Shown: positions 23,213 to 36,130 of the stretch, piece by piece
Numbering within the stretch: position 1 is the stretch's first letter
How the letters are laid out: the number at the start of each line of letters is the position of its first letter
DNA from: Stichopus chloronotus
Taxonomy: Eukaryota; Echinodermata; Holothuroidea; Aspidochirotida; Stichopodidae
NCBI GenBank assembly: GCA_021234535.1
Contig: CM037840.1
Coordinates: 9,092,643 to 9,156,642 of the forward strand
DNA: 64,000 bases
Reading direction: 5' to 3'
Translations under genes and position numbers: made by a program
Notes under the pieces: model-generated
Seen by the model: the letters and a program-made list of their open reading frames with translations, nothing else
Databases searched by the model: none
Told to the model about the DNA's origin: nothing

Positions 23213-24600
23213 GTCTGCCAGTGAAGCTCTTACACTGCATTTGCATCTGTAAAATTCAACTGCCATCGTTCAGTTTTCAACGTTCTTAGTCGAGTTTCTA
23301 GGATTCCTCATCCTTGCCCTCTTCTTGGAGCCTGTTTTGGATGAGTATCCTTTTCCTTTCGTGTCTTTTGACGTGTTTTTTCGACACGTGTGTTGCGGGT
23401 CCGGGTTAGGTCTCGTACCCACCTGTGTAGTTACGTTGTCTAGGACTGTGTGTATTCTACTTACGTAACTGGGCTAGGCTCTATTTTTAGCCTCCTCGCG
23501 CTGTGAATCTATACACCAAGGAGATGCAAGGGCATAGTGCATACTCAGTAGAACTCTCTTATACAATTTAACCACTATAAAATTTATCTTAAGTGCAGTG
23601 AATCTGGAAATTTATCAGATAAAAACGTTTAGCTTAGGTGGCAGCTCTAGGAGTGATAGGAAGATCAGGGGAAGTGACAAAAACTGGGGCATCTGACACC
23701 CACAGGATTCGTCCAGATGAAAGGCAACGGCAAAAAAAAAAGGCACACTTAATAGATGAAGTTGCGAGGAAACAGGTTTAGAGATCACCAGTTCCGAGAA
23801 GCACAATCGCCTGGTGCTGATAAATGACAAAGACATGACAAGGACATGACTTCAAAGAACACACAACAGTCCTGAAGTACACTAATTGACAATATGCTGG
23901 CAACCGCTGCAACAACAGGCAACGTTCTGTCCATAGGAATTTTTTAATTAAATGAATCGCAGAAGGTCATGTGGAGGTCATCTTTGATAATTTTTCATAG
24001 GTGTTTTCCTGTTTTTTAAGGCATAATTGATAAGCTTTTGAAAAACAAAACAATTTGTGACCTGAGTCTACCAATTCACTCACTCAAGTCATGCTTGCTA
24101 TGGTGAATCTACAATATAATTAATCTGGCATTTAAGCAAATTCAGATACTTTAATGACCTATTTTACATAAGCAAACAGCAGATTGTAGGTAGAGCTAAT
24201 TTATGAAATATACACCTGCAAAGGTTTTAGTTATAGCAATAGAACTTAACAAATCCAAAGTATCACAAACAGTAAAACATTGCAGGATTTTACATTTATG
24301 ATGATGTCCTCTTGTACATGTGTTGACTTAGAGAATAACTATTCATGAAGCACAAACTGTAAGTACGACTGAGGCTTTAAGGTAAGCCTAGATGAAGTTT
24401 ATCTTTCAGAGGAAGAGACCGTTTAGGGGGGAATGAGTGCATCTTTTTTTTTTTTTTTCTAAGCTGTTTCCAGATGTGCCGAAATTAATCTTAGTAGTAG
24501 ATATCCACAATACTACTGCACTGTAGGTCAGTATCCCTAATGAAGAAGGTACTTCAAAGACATACAGCACCAGCTGCAACACTGTATTCACAGCAGTTGA
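23213..24600. other. No gene recognised
   Basis: 23280-23520 is richer in CpG and pyrimidines than its surroundings, but I could not assign an exon or element. The rest is AT-rich sequence with T/A homopolymers. Confidence 0.5.
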
Positions 24601-24624
24601 TGTGAGGACAAAAAGGCTGATCTG

Positions 24625-24638
24625 GTTACCATAGCAAC
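24625..24638. promoter_or_regulatory. Consensus RFX X-box
   Basis: GTTACCATAGCAAC matches the RFX consensus GTNRCC-(0-3)-RGYAAC at every fixed position and sits within the near-palindrome GGTTACCATAGCAACC. Such sites drive ciliary and other RFX targets. It lies in the presumed upstream intron of syndecan, and no nearby start site was identified. Confidence 0.4.
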
Positions 24639-24699
24639 CAGGTTCATCTGCTTCAGGTGACGAAGCTCTACTTAGTTATAATGCTGAACTAATACCAAA

Positions 24700-27600
24700 C
24701 TGCACTGCTTACGAAAGGGGAAATTATACTTGTGTTCAATGTTGTCTGTCACTGTAATACACAAGGTGCTTTGCAAGATGTATGCATGAATTGTGTGCCA
24801 TACAGTACAGTCAGTGATGAATGTGCCCATGCAATGATGTACTGTACAGTACACCTCTGTGTGTACATTCACTACTCCTTGTAATTGCTGGAGAAGTGGA
24901 GATGCTGGTCAATTGACAGTACATCTGTAAACAGAAGTGCTGTCTTTATCCATGAGAGTTGACTTTTGAGGATTTGCCATCAAACTTTACAGTGAAACTG
25001 AAACCATAATACCGGTTATTCTACAATGATTGACATGCATGCGTGGCACACATGCTTACATGCAACACAGATCTATGATTCTGCAATCGCTTCTCTCCAA
25101 TTAAATGTCAAATCAGTATCAGATCATATGATCTTTAATACGCTTGAAGAAACATCAATTAACATGAATGACACCTCAATTAACCAGTCTTTTTTCTTTT
25201 TTTTGAGCTTTGCAGAGTACTTCGAATTGGGCAGAAACAGCAATGTTTAACTTTGGCGTTCCATGAATTTCCTGTCTGTAACCAATCATTGTGCAGCTAT
25301 GTCAACTAATGACTCTCAAAATACAAACATGAGAAACATTCAAAGCAAAGCAAACAATGAAAAAAATAATAATTTCCAGGGAACAGTTTCACTTGCAAGG
25401 AACTTTTGTACATTTATGTATACATAAACTGTGAGTGCAGTTAATATAAAATGCACTACTACTGCCTGAAACTTCATTAAATTCTAAGTTCTAGAATTGC
25501 ATGCCACGCAATGAATGCCGTCTCACCAAGCACATCGGTACCAGCAGTGTGGTAAAGGCTATAGTACAGTACATTTAAAATTACTCAATGTAACATTTTT
25601 TAATTCCGTGAGAGAGCGTGCCACCAGCAAAATTTCCACAGTGCGTCTGTTCCTTCGGTGTACCACCGCTGTAGTTCTCTGGTGCTAATTTGTACTGACC
25701 ACACTGTCAATATCACAGATGCAATTAGTACACTTCAATGGTTCACTGAACAACCCAACTCACCGATCAAATCACTACTACCCAAGTGAAAAAGTACAGG
25801 TAACCCAAACTACTCAACAAGTGTGTACAATATGCAACATATACCTCAGGGATTACATTACCCTGTTGTCATGCACACGTTTCGTGTGATAACTGCGATA
25901 CAATGGTGGTGGCGTATCTACGAAATGTATCAAAAGAATTTTTAATGTAATAACCATTGGAGTCCACAGTTACATTTCAGAAATTTGAGAAAACTTGAAA
26001 AGAAACTGTTGTGTTTGCTGCTCCAGTAGTAACGATATCACGTCTGCTCAACACTGTGACACAACTCAATGTGAAATTACATCAGAAACTTGGAGGAAGC
26101 CAGCCAACAATTAAAGCTGGAATATGTGAGTTGAAATTTGTCAGTGAAAGTCCAATTCTGTGGAGTATGTCACAGTGACTACAAAATAACATTGCCTCTA
26201 AGCCCTTCTTTTGCATAGATCAACTGACAGTGATTGACTGTTGCTATGTTTTCTTGGAGAGTCTGAAGTTTATAGGACCCACAAAAATGTTGAGACAATT
26301 TTCATATTCCAATATCTGGAATGTTCATAAATGATTCTCTTTCAGGTTTTGAGACATGTAATCGTTTCCCCGCAACTATGATGTATTAGTGAGGCAAGAG
26401 GTAAGTATATGTCCACAATGTGAATTCCTCTACTCTCCCTTCCCAGAACAAAAGTAGATGACCAGGCAATTACCATTCCAGGTTTAAGGTGGTCAAATAC
26501 AGTAACCTATGCATTCCCTCTGGGTCAGATGAACATTTTGTGAGTTTGATTTACTGCACTTCATCAAAAGTGAATAATATCAGAAACATGACCTAACCTT
26601 ACATCATACATACCTCCATCTGAACACTGACTTAATTCATTCAAGTGTGCTATATGTATACTGTTCTTAAAATCAGATTACGGTAGTATCCGCACATGTA
26701 TCCTAACTATGTACAAATTCCATCACAAATATGTGCTGGATTTATACCTCTACCAGACAAACTTAGATACCAAATGGTTGAGTTACTAGGTACATGCCAT
26801 GTGTGGGGAGAAAGTGACCTTAGGATCTGGTTAGCATAATTTTCAACCTTGAAACTTGATGTAATTGTTTGCATAGAACAAGCTGTTCACAGGCTTGCAT
26901 GTTCTGTCGACTTCAAGGTTGACTTCCCTCCATAGCTGCTACACAGATGTCGAGCACATCATAGTGCAGACACTACAACAGTAATATCATCCACAGTATT
27001 TTCATGTGACAGTAATGCTATCAAAACATATTCATGATCAAGTTAATATGGACAAACGTAGAAGTAGGGCTTTACTTCTAAGTTCACTTACAAGTCGCAT
27101 ATAGTGAATACTTAAAGGCCTAAAATGAATAACTAATATTGTGAAGCGGGTCTATCAGTTGTTGCTCTTTTTTTTTTGTAAGCTGCATCTACGTGACTCA
27201 AAAGAGCAAATTGTGTGAAACCATACGTAGCTTGGAATATGAAAACAAGTTATCAAAACACAATTAACTGAGAGTACAAAACTACGGTCTATAGAGCAGA
27301 ATAACCAATTCTAGGGGGCACATCAGTGTTTAAGTTTTGCTGACCTGGGAAAGGGGTCCAAGGGAAGAGGGTGCCCCCTTACCTTTGAAAACTATTTACC
27401 TTTTAAAGGTTTCTAGATGCAAAATGGTGCAAGATTCAAATCTTTTATATGTGTATTTGTATTCCAAAAAGTGGTACTTTTTATTTGAATATTTCTGAAA
27501 ATTTTGGGAGGGCATGCATGCTGTTGAGTACTTTTCTAGCAACTGGTAAGGCTAAGGCAGCAAGGGGGGGGGGGGGGGAGGGGGAGGGAGAGGGAAGAAG

Positions 27601-30170
27601 GATAGGGTAATGGTAACTTTGGTATTCCATGCAGTTTATTTTGGTCAAATTTTGCAGTTTAGTTGGATCGACAGAGATGGGAAAGATCACGTCCCACAGA
27701 CAAAAGGGCCCCCTTGGGGGCAGTATTTAAGAATACCAGTATTCTTGGCACATTTAGATGAAACTGCATTTGTTGTGTTGAGAAAGGAAAGTGGTACTAT
27801 TCTACATGGTCTATAAGTGTGGAGTAGACTTGCCTTGAAAGCAGCACATCAAATCATACAAACAGAAGTAACTTAATAATACACCTTTTGAGTCAGGAAA
27901 TGCATGAAACTAAATTATGTGCTAATTTGAGCAAAATCATCGTCTGTTCCACAGCGACTGAGGTTTCGCAGTTTGACAAACATTTTGGCTCTGAATCAGT
28001 TGAGACAATCAATTCAAGATGTTGGTTTTGGGCAACAATGCAGTAATCATATCCATACTGCATACAATTGTTGTTAATCGGCTGGACGTGAGAACATTTC
28101 CATAAACGAAATCAAAAGATCGAATCTATTTTCGAGCCATTTTTTTTTTTTACCACATTTTACTTTCCTTTCGATCAAATCTTGACTTACATTTACAACC
28201 TTTGGTTTCACAAACAATTTGGAGACAATGATACCAATAGGTTTTCCACATTATTGGAAGAAAAGTAAAGGCAATCGATTTCTTTGAAGTACGCTGGAAA
28301 CTTTCCTTTTCTCAAAGATAAAGATATTAACGACACAAGATTTTATGTTTTTCTTTTCCCCAAATTACGACCCACACAATGAAGATGTGAAAATACTGTA
28401 GAAGAAACTGCTACAGATGACTCATAGAAGAAACAACAGTTTAAGTCGGCTCCACGCTGGTTTGGTTTAACAGTGAATGGGGCAAGCAAATCAAGTGTTT
28501 ATTACACATAGTAGCATCACGCTGTGAGTCAAATAGTCCGTGAATTCCTTGAATGCTAGTGGGAAGCTATATTTAGCGAGCATCAACTTGGATGTACAGT
28601 ATTTGCTAACAATTCCTTCCAGTATGGCCTTAGAAGCAGCAAACCAGTCTTTTGACAAAAGGTACTGCATGAGGGAGGAAGGTCATCTAATATTCCACAG
28701 CTCTCTACAAAAGAAAATTTCATTCGAAAATTTGTTACATTTTTTTTTGTTTTTGGTTTGCATGAAATGGAATGTTCTGGTCTTAAACAGGAGGCAAACA
28801 TTCCAGAATACACTATTTCTTGGTAATACTGAATCATTCCTCCTCGAGGTCTGCGAGCGATACGCAAAACGGGCTCTGCGGTGTTTGAGGAGAGGATAAA
28901 GGGAACATTGTGAGGACTTCACTATGTGGGTCTACGGGCTATGTTACTTCAACTGCATACATGTGTATGAAGACTTCTCATTCCAAATGAGCCATACAAT
29001 ATGAACACGACCCACAAAAGATAAAATACAAACCACTGGTGCAGCAACAAAAAAAAAAACGTTTTGCAAGTTGACAATAAGATGACAATAAAACAAGCAA
29101 TTCAAAGTCAAGAATTTCAAAAGTGTGTGTTTTCCAAGCCTCATAGTGTTCTTGGACTTTGTGTCTTTTTTTTGTTTTTTGTTTTTAGAGACTTAAAGCG
29201 TAACAAAACTGTCTAAAAACAATAGCCAGGACATGGCACTTTCCCCAATTTAGCGACTTCAAGTAAATTCAGAAAAAATCGTCCTCTCAAAACTAATCAC
29301 TGATTGAGGATATTTGGACCAGTGGGATATTTACAGTGGTGTATTTACAGTGGTATAAAAGGTATATGTCATGTGGGTGAAACACAGTGGATGAACAGGA
29401 CAGCGCATTTGATGTGAGGAGAGAGGTTAGCCAGGCATGAGTATATTAAGCAAACTAAGAATGGTATGAACCCAACAGACGGTACTTGTCCTTCAACTCA
29501 GCTGAGCTAAGAATGAAACAAAAGATATCAATGTCTACTGCACAGCCTATTATGTAACACTTACAGTAACTAGCACAAGATACCAATAAAACAATAAAAC
29601 CATCACCGCATTGTGTATTTTTAATTTCTTGAGCAGTTAGTAAATACTGTTTATTCCTTATAAACTCAATACACTGGTGTTAGCATTGGAACTTACTATG
29701 TACAATAATACAACTCACAAATTTCAGTATGTACCTACTTTTTTGGCAAAGGGCAAGCTCTTGTTAACATTGACTGCATGACTATATTTCTGTGCCAAAA
29801 GTTCAAGGTTTTAGCCGGTTTTTGACCAATTCAAGTTGGTGCCACTGCATGGTAATCAGTGGATGAAGAGGTACTGCTTACCATGCATCAGTAAGCAAGG
29901 CACTAGTATCTGTCTACAATATGAATTATAGAACTACCACTGTAAATATTTTAAATTGGCCTGACATTTGCTGGAGCAAACCACAAGAGACACAAAGAAA
30001 CCCCAAATTTCCTGTTTTACAGTACTAGCAAAATCAGCACATCTAGCAGATCTACATTAGTATCAATAGTGGACTTATAAGATTCTAACAGAAGATCACT
30101 GCTTTCACTCTCTAATGAACACATGTAAGGCTTCTTTAAAGTGGACTATTTTGAGCCATACTGTCCCAAG
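24700..30170. other. Long gene-free stretch
   Basis: AT-rich non-coding sequence, probably intronic or upstream of syndecan. Recurrent short words ACTGTACAGTAC are frequent. There is a G15 run at 27564-27578 and a fragment of the 31746 repeat at about 26385-26430. The reading frames at 28540-28922 on both strands have no recognisable protein character. Confidence 0.55.
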
Positions 30171-30199
30171 TAGTAACGCGTACACTAGCTAGCCTGAGA

Positions 30200-30660
30200 G
30201 ACCTTGACAGACTGAAGGTATGCAGTACTACCATGCCAGCGAGAGCGTGGAGAGTAACGTTTTTGATAACGACGACACGCTGCATCTCGCTTGAAATATC
30301 CGACGACTTTTAGGAATGAGTGCTTTCAAGGAGGAGATGGCTGTCACTCAATCTTGATCCCGCTCCTTCACGACGATGCCGACGATCCGACGATGCAGAG
30401 TTTGTGGCGAACGTCTTCGATGACAGAGTCAGTAAGAAATCGAAGCAAACAACCAAGCAAGCACACACTGGTAATAAAAGAAATATGTGAGGAGAGATAC
30501 TACCATAATGATCTGATTGAGAGGTATCACATTTTTATGAGAGGATCATCGGTTCTGCTTCATGCATGCTGCCATTGGTGTCTGCGGATGGAGTCGTCCT
30601 TGCAGAGTGTTTCACGCATGCTGCCGCAGCGGTTGGTGTTCTCCCACACCGGTCTGACAA
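30200..30660. promoter_or_regulatory. CpG-rich segment, possible promoter or first exon
   Basis: More than twenty CpG in about 280 bases (30206-30445), for example CACGACGATGCCGACGATCC, in an otherwise CpG-poor window. On the minus strand an ATG at 30285 opens a short frame starting MQRVVVIKNVTLHALAGM that could be a weak signal peptide, followed by a GTAGTA donor-like site. On the plus strand an ATG at 30393 opens 13 codons ending at a good donor (TCA|GTAAGA at 30431). Either strand could start here. I cannot choose between them. Confidence 0.3.
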
Positions 30661-31457
30661 ACAGGAAGTGTGTTTCACTTCCATAAATAACCTGTCACCA
30701 CACCAATAATGCACTGAGTAATCTGCCCTTGCTCTCTGTTCGGTATTTTGAGCCGCAGCATCCTTTTGAAACACTGGATGTCCTCTCCTTGCCATCATTC
30801 ACAACAAAATGGTGAATGTAACAGCCTTTTCAATTTCTTTAAGTCATCAACTTCTACTCTCCAGTGGATACTTCCAAGTTCTGTTTCTGAGCCAGCTGAG
30901 ATCTTGAAATTCGGCTTTGATTTACTGTAACATGTTTGCTCTGATAACAGAGCACCCTGCATGCAAAAGTTGCTTAGTAAAATCCGGAGTAAAAATCCAT
31001 TGGAATTTTGTTTATATTTATTAACTGCTTTTGAGATATGACTTTTCAAAGTTTGAAAAAAAGGCAAAACAGATAACGTGGAGTGTTGCACTGTGTCGGT
31101 TTTTCTTTTGCTAACCCTATATTTTGCCTCTTAATTCCTTAATTACTGAGTTTCACTTTTCAGATGATATCGATACTTTTTAAGGAAAAAATACATGCTT
31201 CCAAAATAAAACCCTCTGGGAACATATAATTCTTGAATTTCGTTGAAATAAAGGTTACATAAACAAAGGATTAACTCGAGACAAATCTTGGGAGTCCATT
31301 TCTTGATGTCACAAATTTGCCAGTAAATTGTCAGTCTGAAAGACTCTACATCACTGTCCTCTTTCACACCCAGGGATACAGTGAGTGCCTGCTGCTTCAC
31401 CCTCCCCGTCTCACTATGTGTGGTAGGAGTGGAAGGTAGAGAAGAAACTAGTTCACC

Positions 31458-31736
31458 ATGAGATATTTTGGTACAGCATATGACAACGATTTTACACGAT
31501 ATGCATGCCCTGCATGTAAAATCTGTCAATCAATTCCACCCATATCTTACCTAGCCGCCAATAGCTGCCTTCAGCAGAATTTGGCATTTTTGACAGATGT
31601 CCTTAGTGTCTTGGCAAGCTCACAAAATACAGACAAGAGAATAGAGGCAGTAGGAAACACAACTTTTCCACTTGCTTGTTGTGACTGCGGCAGCCATGTT
31701 GGTGAATTTTATGAGCACTCTGAGCTGTCGTTCTGA
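31458..31736 (+). CDS. Possible exon or small protein with two CxxC pairs (uncertain)
   Basis: An open frame of 92 codons. It has a CPAC pair near residue 17 and a CCDC pair at residues 74-77, 53 residues apart, the latter followed by GSHVGEFYE. This spacing and the C-x-x-C-G/S-x-x-x-G-x-x-Y text resemble the zinc-binding fold of Yippee and Mis18 proteins. An acceptor-like CTTCAG lies at 31569-31574, so only the second half may be exonic, in phase 0. No flanking exon was found and the opposite strand also has a long frame. Treat as a hypothesis. Confidence 0.22.
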   Translation: MRYFGTAYDNDFTRYACPACKICQSIPPISYLAANSCLQQNLAFLTDVLSVLASSQNTDKRIEAVGNTTFPLACCDCGSHVGEFYEHSELSF

Positions 31737-31745
31737 TAGGATTGT

Positions 31746-31930
31746 TTCCCCACAACTCACTGGTGTTTGTATTCAGGAGTGACTATACTTACCCCTTGCC
31801 ACGCTACTGCATCATTTGACCTTAGAGGGCGCGGTGTTGAAATTGACTTCGAGGACAATTTGAGCAAAGGTCAAATGATGCAGTAGTGTGGCAAGGGGTA
31901 AGTATATACAGTATCTACGATGTGAATCAC
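31746..31930. mobile_element. Hairpin element with 38-bp inverted arms
   Basis: The arms 31784-31821 and 31869-31906 are reverse complements with a single mismatch. They enclose 47 bases (TTAGAGGGCGCGGTG and so on). The outward end of each arm reads GGGGTAAGTATA, a strong splice-donor consensus. A related copy lies at 58286-58449 and fragments at about 55800-55915 and 26385-26430, showing that the repeat extends beyond the arms. A small non-autonomous DNA element is the likely identity. Confidence 0.75.
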
Positions 31931-32321
31931 AGCATTACAGTCCCATCTCATCCGGTGAACAAAAGGAACTGTTGACTATGAACAGTATTACAGATTTTAC
32001 AGGGCTAATGAAAATGCACAGCCTTACTATTAAATTGAAAAATATTATCAGAAAAAAAAATTCAGTGCTCATTAACCAGAAACGCCACACGTTGTCACTA
32101 AAAGCACTTTTCCCTCCATGACGACGTGAACATCGATTGTACACATTTCAGATCAACAAGATTTGATCTTTGATCCAAATTTAAACTTGGTTAGTTTACA
32201 CTGAGTTGTTATTTAGATCAGCCAGCCCGGGACACACCAAGTTACTGTACAGGTAACCCACTCTTTATGCCAGAGAATTGAAATTAGGGCAATTTCATCT
32301 GGCTGATTTTCCAGAGGCCAA

Positions 32322-32564
32322 TCAATATACAAACTGTGGCTGCATGTCGTTCTCAAAATACTGTACAGGTACTTGTACAAGTTGGTGGACTAAATCTATA
32401 CCATAAGCCACTCCATGTTTTGATGTGCAACATGGCATTTCATTGCCACATACACTAGTACCAAGTTGTTTCAAATGTGCTACAATTTTGTTGGAGCTCA
32501 GGACAGCAGCTTCCCACACGAATACAAATTCAGTTCTTCGTTGCTCAATAGTTAATTCATCCAT
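32322..32564 (-). CDS. Unassigned open frame, 80 codons (uncertain)
   Basis: Starts MDELTIEQRRTEFVFVWEAA and has a balanced, protein-like composition, unlike most frames here. No domain was recognised, and no splice partner or upstream signal was found. Could be an exon or chance. Confidence 0.15.
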   Translation of the reverse strand: MDELTIEQRRTEFVFVWEAAVLSSNKIVAHLKQLGTSVCGNEMPCCTSKHGVAYGIDLVHQLVQVPVQYFENDMQPQFVY

Positions 32565-33540
32565 ATTTCCAAAAGTTAAATGATCTTCCTCAACTTATCT
32601 TATGCGTGATGTCTTCAGGAGATAAAAGCATTTGTAGATGTTTAGTGATGAGCTAAGTGGTTACAATCATTGGAGCTTTTCTCTCAGTATGCCCTGCTGA
32701 TGTAAATCGGGAACACTATTCCCCTTTAAGCATCCTAACAACACTTGAGACTCCCAAATCACTGTAAGAAGGAACCTCTGTACCTCCAGCGACAGGTCAA
32801 TACCAAACTGACTTTGACACACAATGAGAATGAACTCCAACCCCCCCCCCCCCGCCCATAGAGGCATTTTAGGAAGACTATCAAATCAAGGCAAGGAATT
32901 CACCAAATTTTAACAAACTCTTCCTCCGTTTTGTTCGATCCAACTTAATAGTGAAATACTTAGCTCTCCTTCAGTCCATGGAGAGATGTATACCACCAAT
33001 TATGGACGTTTTCACCTCCACAACATCTGCTCTCCTTTTCAGCTTCATAACCTCCAAAAAAGAGAAAAGGAGGTATGGCTCTACACGGTTATTTCGCATG
33101 AGTGAAAAGGACCCTGAACTTCACCGCAATAATTCTCTACCAATGCATGGTGGAAACTCGCCAGCATACATAGCGGCAGAAGCCATATTAAATTTTAAAG
33201 GGGTGTTTTTTACGAGGTGTGAAGTAAAAAAGTCAAGGATGAACTAGGATAGAAATGTGTGCAAACTGAAATGTGTGATTAGAATTTGCAGCGTACTTTG
33301 GATGCCCACCATTCACGGCGAACCTTCAATAATTTGGTCTTCATGGAGAGGGAGGTGGAGTGAAGGTACTGAACATGTTATTATCAAAAGTATTCAGAGC
33401 AATGCAAGTGAATGCCTGTAGCCAACAACTAACACGATAAAACAATGGCTTCCAATGGTTGTGGATTTCAAGATAATTCCTCAGCAATACACCATTCTTT
33501 TAAATGTTAAAGATGTTTTCCACTGTGTGACTTTTTGCAA

Positions 33541-33915
33541 AGAAACTCCTCACTCCCAATCACAACATCACTCACACCAATCACACACAACATCACTCAG
33601 ACAACATCAACCAAACAAATCACAGGAATCACATCACTCACACAAATCACAACATCACTCACACAAATCACAACATCACTCACAACAATCACAACATAAT
33701 TCCAACAACATAACTCACACAAATCCCATCACTGACATGAATCACAACATCACTCAGAAGAATCACAGCATCACTCAGATGATTCACAACATCACTCAGA
33801 CCAGACACATCACTCAGATGAATCATAACATCATTCAGATGAATCACAACATTACTCAGATGAATCACAACATTACTCAGATGAATCACAACATCAGTCA
33901 CATGGATCAGATTCA
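33541..33915. repeat. 21-bp minisatellite encoding NHNITQM-like heptads
   Basis: About 17 copies of AATCACAACATCACTCAGATG with variants. Since 21 is a multiple of three, all frames stay open, which yields a 175-codon plus-strand frame (33455-33982) of Asn/His/Ile/Gln/Ser repeats. No evidence that it is translated. Confidence 0.9.
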
Positions 33916-34185
33916 CAGTCAGACAGACATTGACAACTTAAACTGGGTTCAACAGACATCCGATAATCTTGTTCCTCTATGACACCACTCTACTCCGGCT
34001 GTCCACCAGTATGCGTTTAAATTCCGTGTGTTTAGTTCTCTTATTAATGGCAGCAGGCTGCCAGGCTAGGTTGGCTTACTTCAGAATCCTCCCTTGATAA
34101 AGTAGTGCACATGGCAGACTCCCACACCATTTTAAAGGGGATCATTGAGATGAAATACTGTAGTTCACGCATGGTGACACATCAT

Positions 34186-34465
34186 TTAAAGGGGCTCATT
34201 GACTTCAAATAGTTCATTTTAAGGTAAGTTTGAAGGAAAACACTGCATACCAATACTTTTAATTAGCATCATGTATCTGTTCCTGCACTTATAAATGCCA
34301 GTCATTGTAGTACTTTTATGACCAATAGTTGCCGCCTATGGCTACTACATAGTGAAAAGTGCCTAGTCACAGATTTTCAATTAGTGATTTTGATTGCTAA
34401 TTACCCTATCATTATGCTTCAGTTGTGTCAGATGTTCAGAATCTCTCAGTTTGACCATTTACCAT
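34186..34465 (+). repeat. Dispersed repeat family E, copy 1
   Basis: Begins TTAAAGGGGCTCATTGA and shares blocks GAAAAGTG-CTAGTCACA, AATTACC and GTTTGACCATTTA with 51040-51344 over about 290 bases. A shorter related start lies at about 34133. Confidence 0.65.
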
Positions 34466-35931
34466 AAACATATAAGACTCAGTAAAATATCGTGAAATTT
34501 GAGAATCAACTCAATGAGTCTCTTTAAAAGAATCCATAATGTTCAAGTGTTATTCTCAACCTTACCCAAACAAGAGATAAACTGATGATAAACATATGAG
34601 ATCCAATGAGATATACCAGCATTTCAGAGTTAGAGAAACCCAAAACATATATAATAATGACCTACATCCATGTCAAGACTGTTACAAAGATGTATTACTA
34701 TTTCATGGAAGAGGAGAGAGGGCCTGTTTGAGAGTAAGTCTATCAAAAGGCACAAGTCTGACCTATTTTTCTTTTATCTCATGTTAGTCTGAAGTGATCT
34801 GTTATTATAATCACAAACATTCTCAAGAGACATGAGTGGTGATTAAGCCATGTTCATTACACTCTGTAATGCAATGAGCGACCATTGTCGGGTCTGCTGT
34901 CGAGTCTGCTATGGTCTGACCGTTCTCCTTGGCTATTCTGAGAATATGCTTACATGTCTCCACACAAATAATGCACTTCAGTTTAACCATTATCTGGTGT
35001 TACGTGACACAAAAGGCCAGTGCTCAAAACGCACAGATTGCATGTTGTTTATGTATGATGAAGCATTTGAACTTGAGAAAGACTTCCACTCTTCCACCAA
35101 ATACACCTACGAGTGTAGAGTGGCAAGTAAACCTAGTCTGGCATTAGACCAAACAGATGGCACCAGAGGCGGTGAAAAATGTTACTGGCACACTTAACTG
35201 GCACATCAGATGGGAATGCAGTTGTTGTTTTGAGACAAGTAAAAGCAAGGGAAGTAAATTCTGAAGTTACTACACACTGATTGAGGCATCCGACCAGACA
35301 TGGTCTGCTGCTATACTCATGAAGCTCATTTTCCAAGAAAACAGGAAATGTGTTTCAGAGTCCCCTCTTACTTCCTTGGTGAGTCTGTAACAGATGCCTG
35401 TCATGCACCGACATCAGGTTTACGGATTTGGTGACACTAGCTAGACGCTACACAAATACCAGTCTCATCCTATTCACTCTTCATTCTCAAAAATCTCAAA
35501 TCAACGCAGCAGCAATCTTAGAGTACATAGAAATCAAGATTCATATACCGTGCAGTTATTCACCATAAACAAGTTGCTTCTTGCTGGTCAAAAGACTACA
35601 TTAAGCCAAGTCACGGATACATGCATACAGAGATGCTATCTCCTTGAAAAGTCCTCAACATTTCACAATCCTTAAAGCCAACAGTCGGTTGCGGGTTCAT
35701 ACGCACAGATGGCTGACGAACAGCAAGTCTAATCCAACAAACCTACATTTCCCATTCATCCATTCACTACTGGACTTACAGAAATTTGTTTCATAAAAAA
35801 AACATCACTTTTGTTGTATTTGTGAAAAGAATACTACATGTACAGTAATTGTTCTCTTCATTAAAAAAAACTACACAAACAAAAAGACAAAGAAATTGAG
35901 GTCAAGACAAAATTGGGCTCTCTATTATGCT

Positions 35932-36130
35932 GGTCCCACGAACCCCGACTTGCCCGGGTAACCAATTAAAAGCAAGGTCAACTCACTCTTTTTAGCGTGG
36001 GAACAGGGGCTGGGTCAGGGCTGGGTCAGGGCTTCTCAATCCTCCTCGGAAGGTGGATTGAGTCGGAGTTTGCCCCACTCACCTCCCGCGGTGCGTAAAT
36101 AAACTTTGCCTGAGGGGGATTTTTCGGTTT
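35932..36130. mobile_element. CpG-rich repeat fragment with inverted ends
   Basis: CTGGTCCCACGAACC at the left and the inverted GCGTGGGAACAGG near 36007 could be arms of a small element. The first 34 bases also match, inverted, the segment around 41630-41662 (GGGCAAGCCCGGTTCCGTGG). It is followed by GGGCTGGGTCA duplicated at 36007-36030 and a CpG-rich stretch of unknown origin. Confidence 0.35.

Noticed and set aside
28540..28922. Overlapping frames on both strands
   Set aside because: Long frames on opposite strands without family character. Likely chance.
31143..31529. 128-codon minus-strand frame overlapping the CxxC frame
   Set aside because: Part looks protein-like, but no consistent acceptor and donor pair could be found. 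Not listed as a gene.
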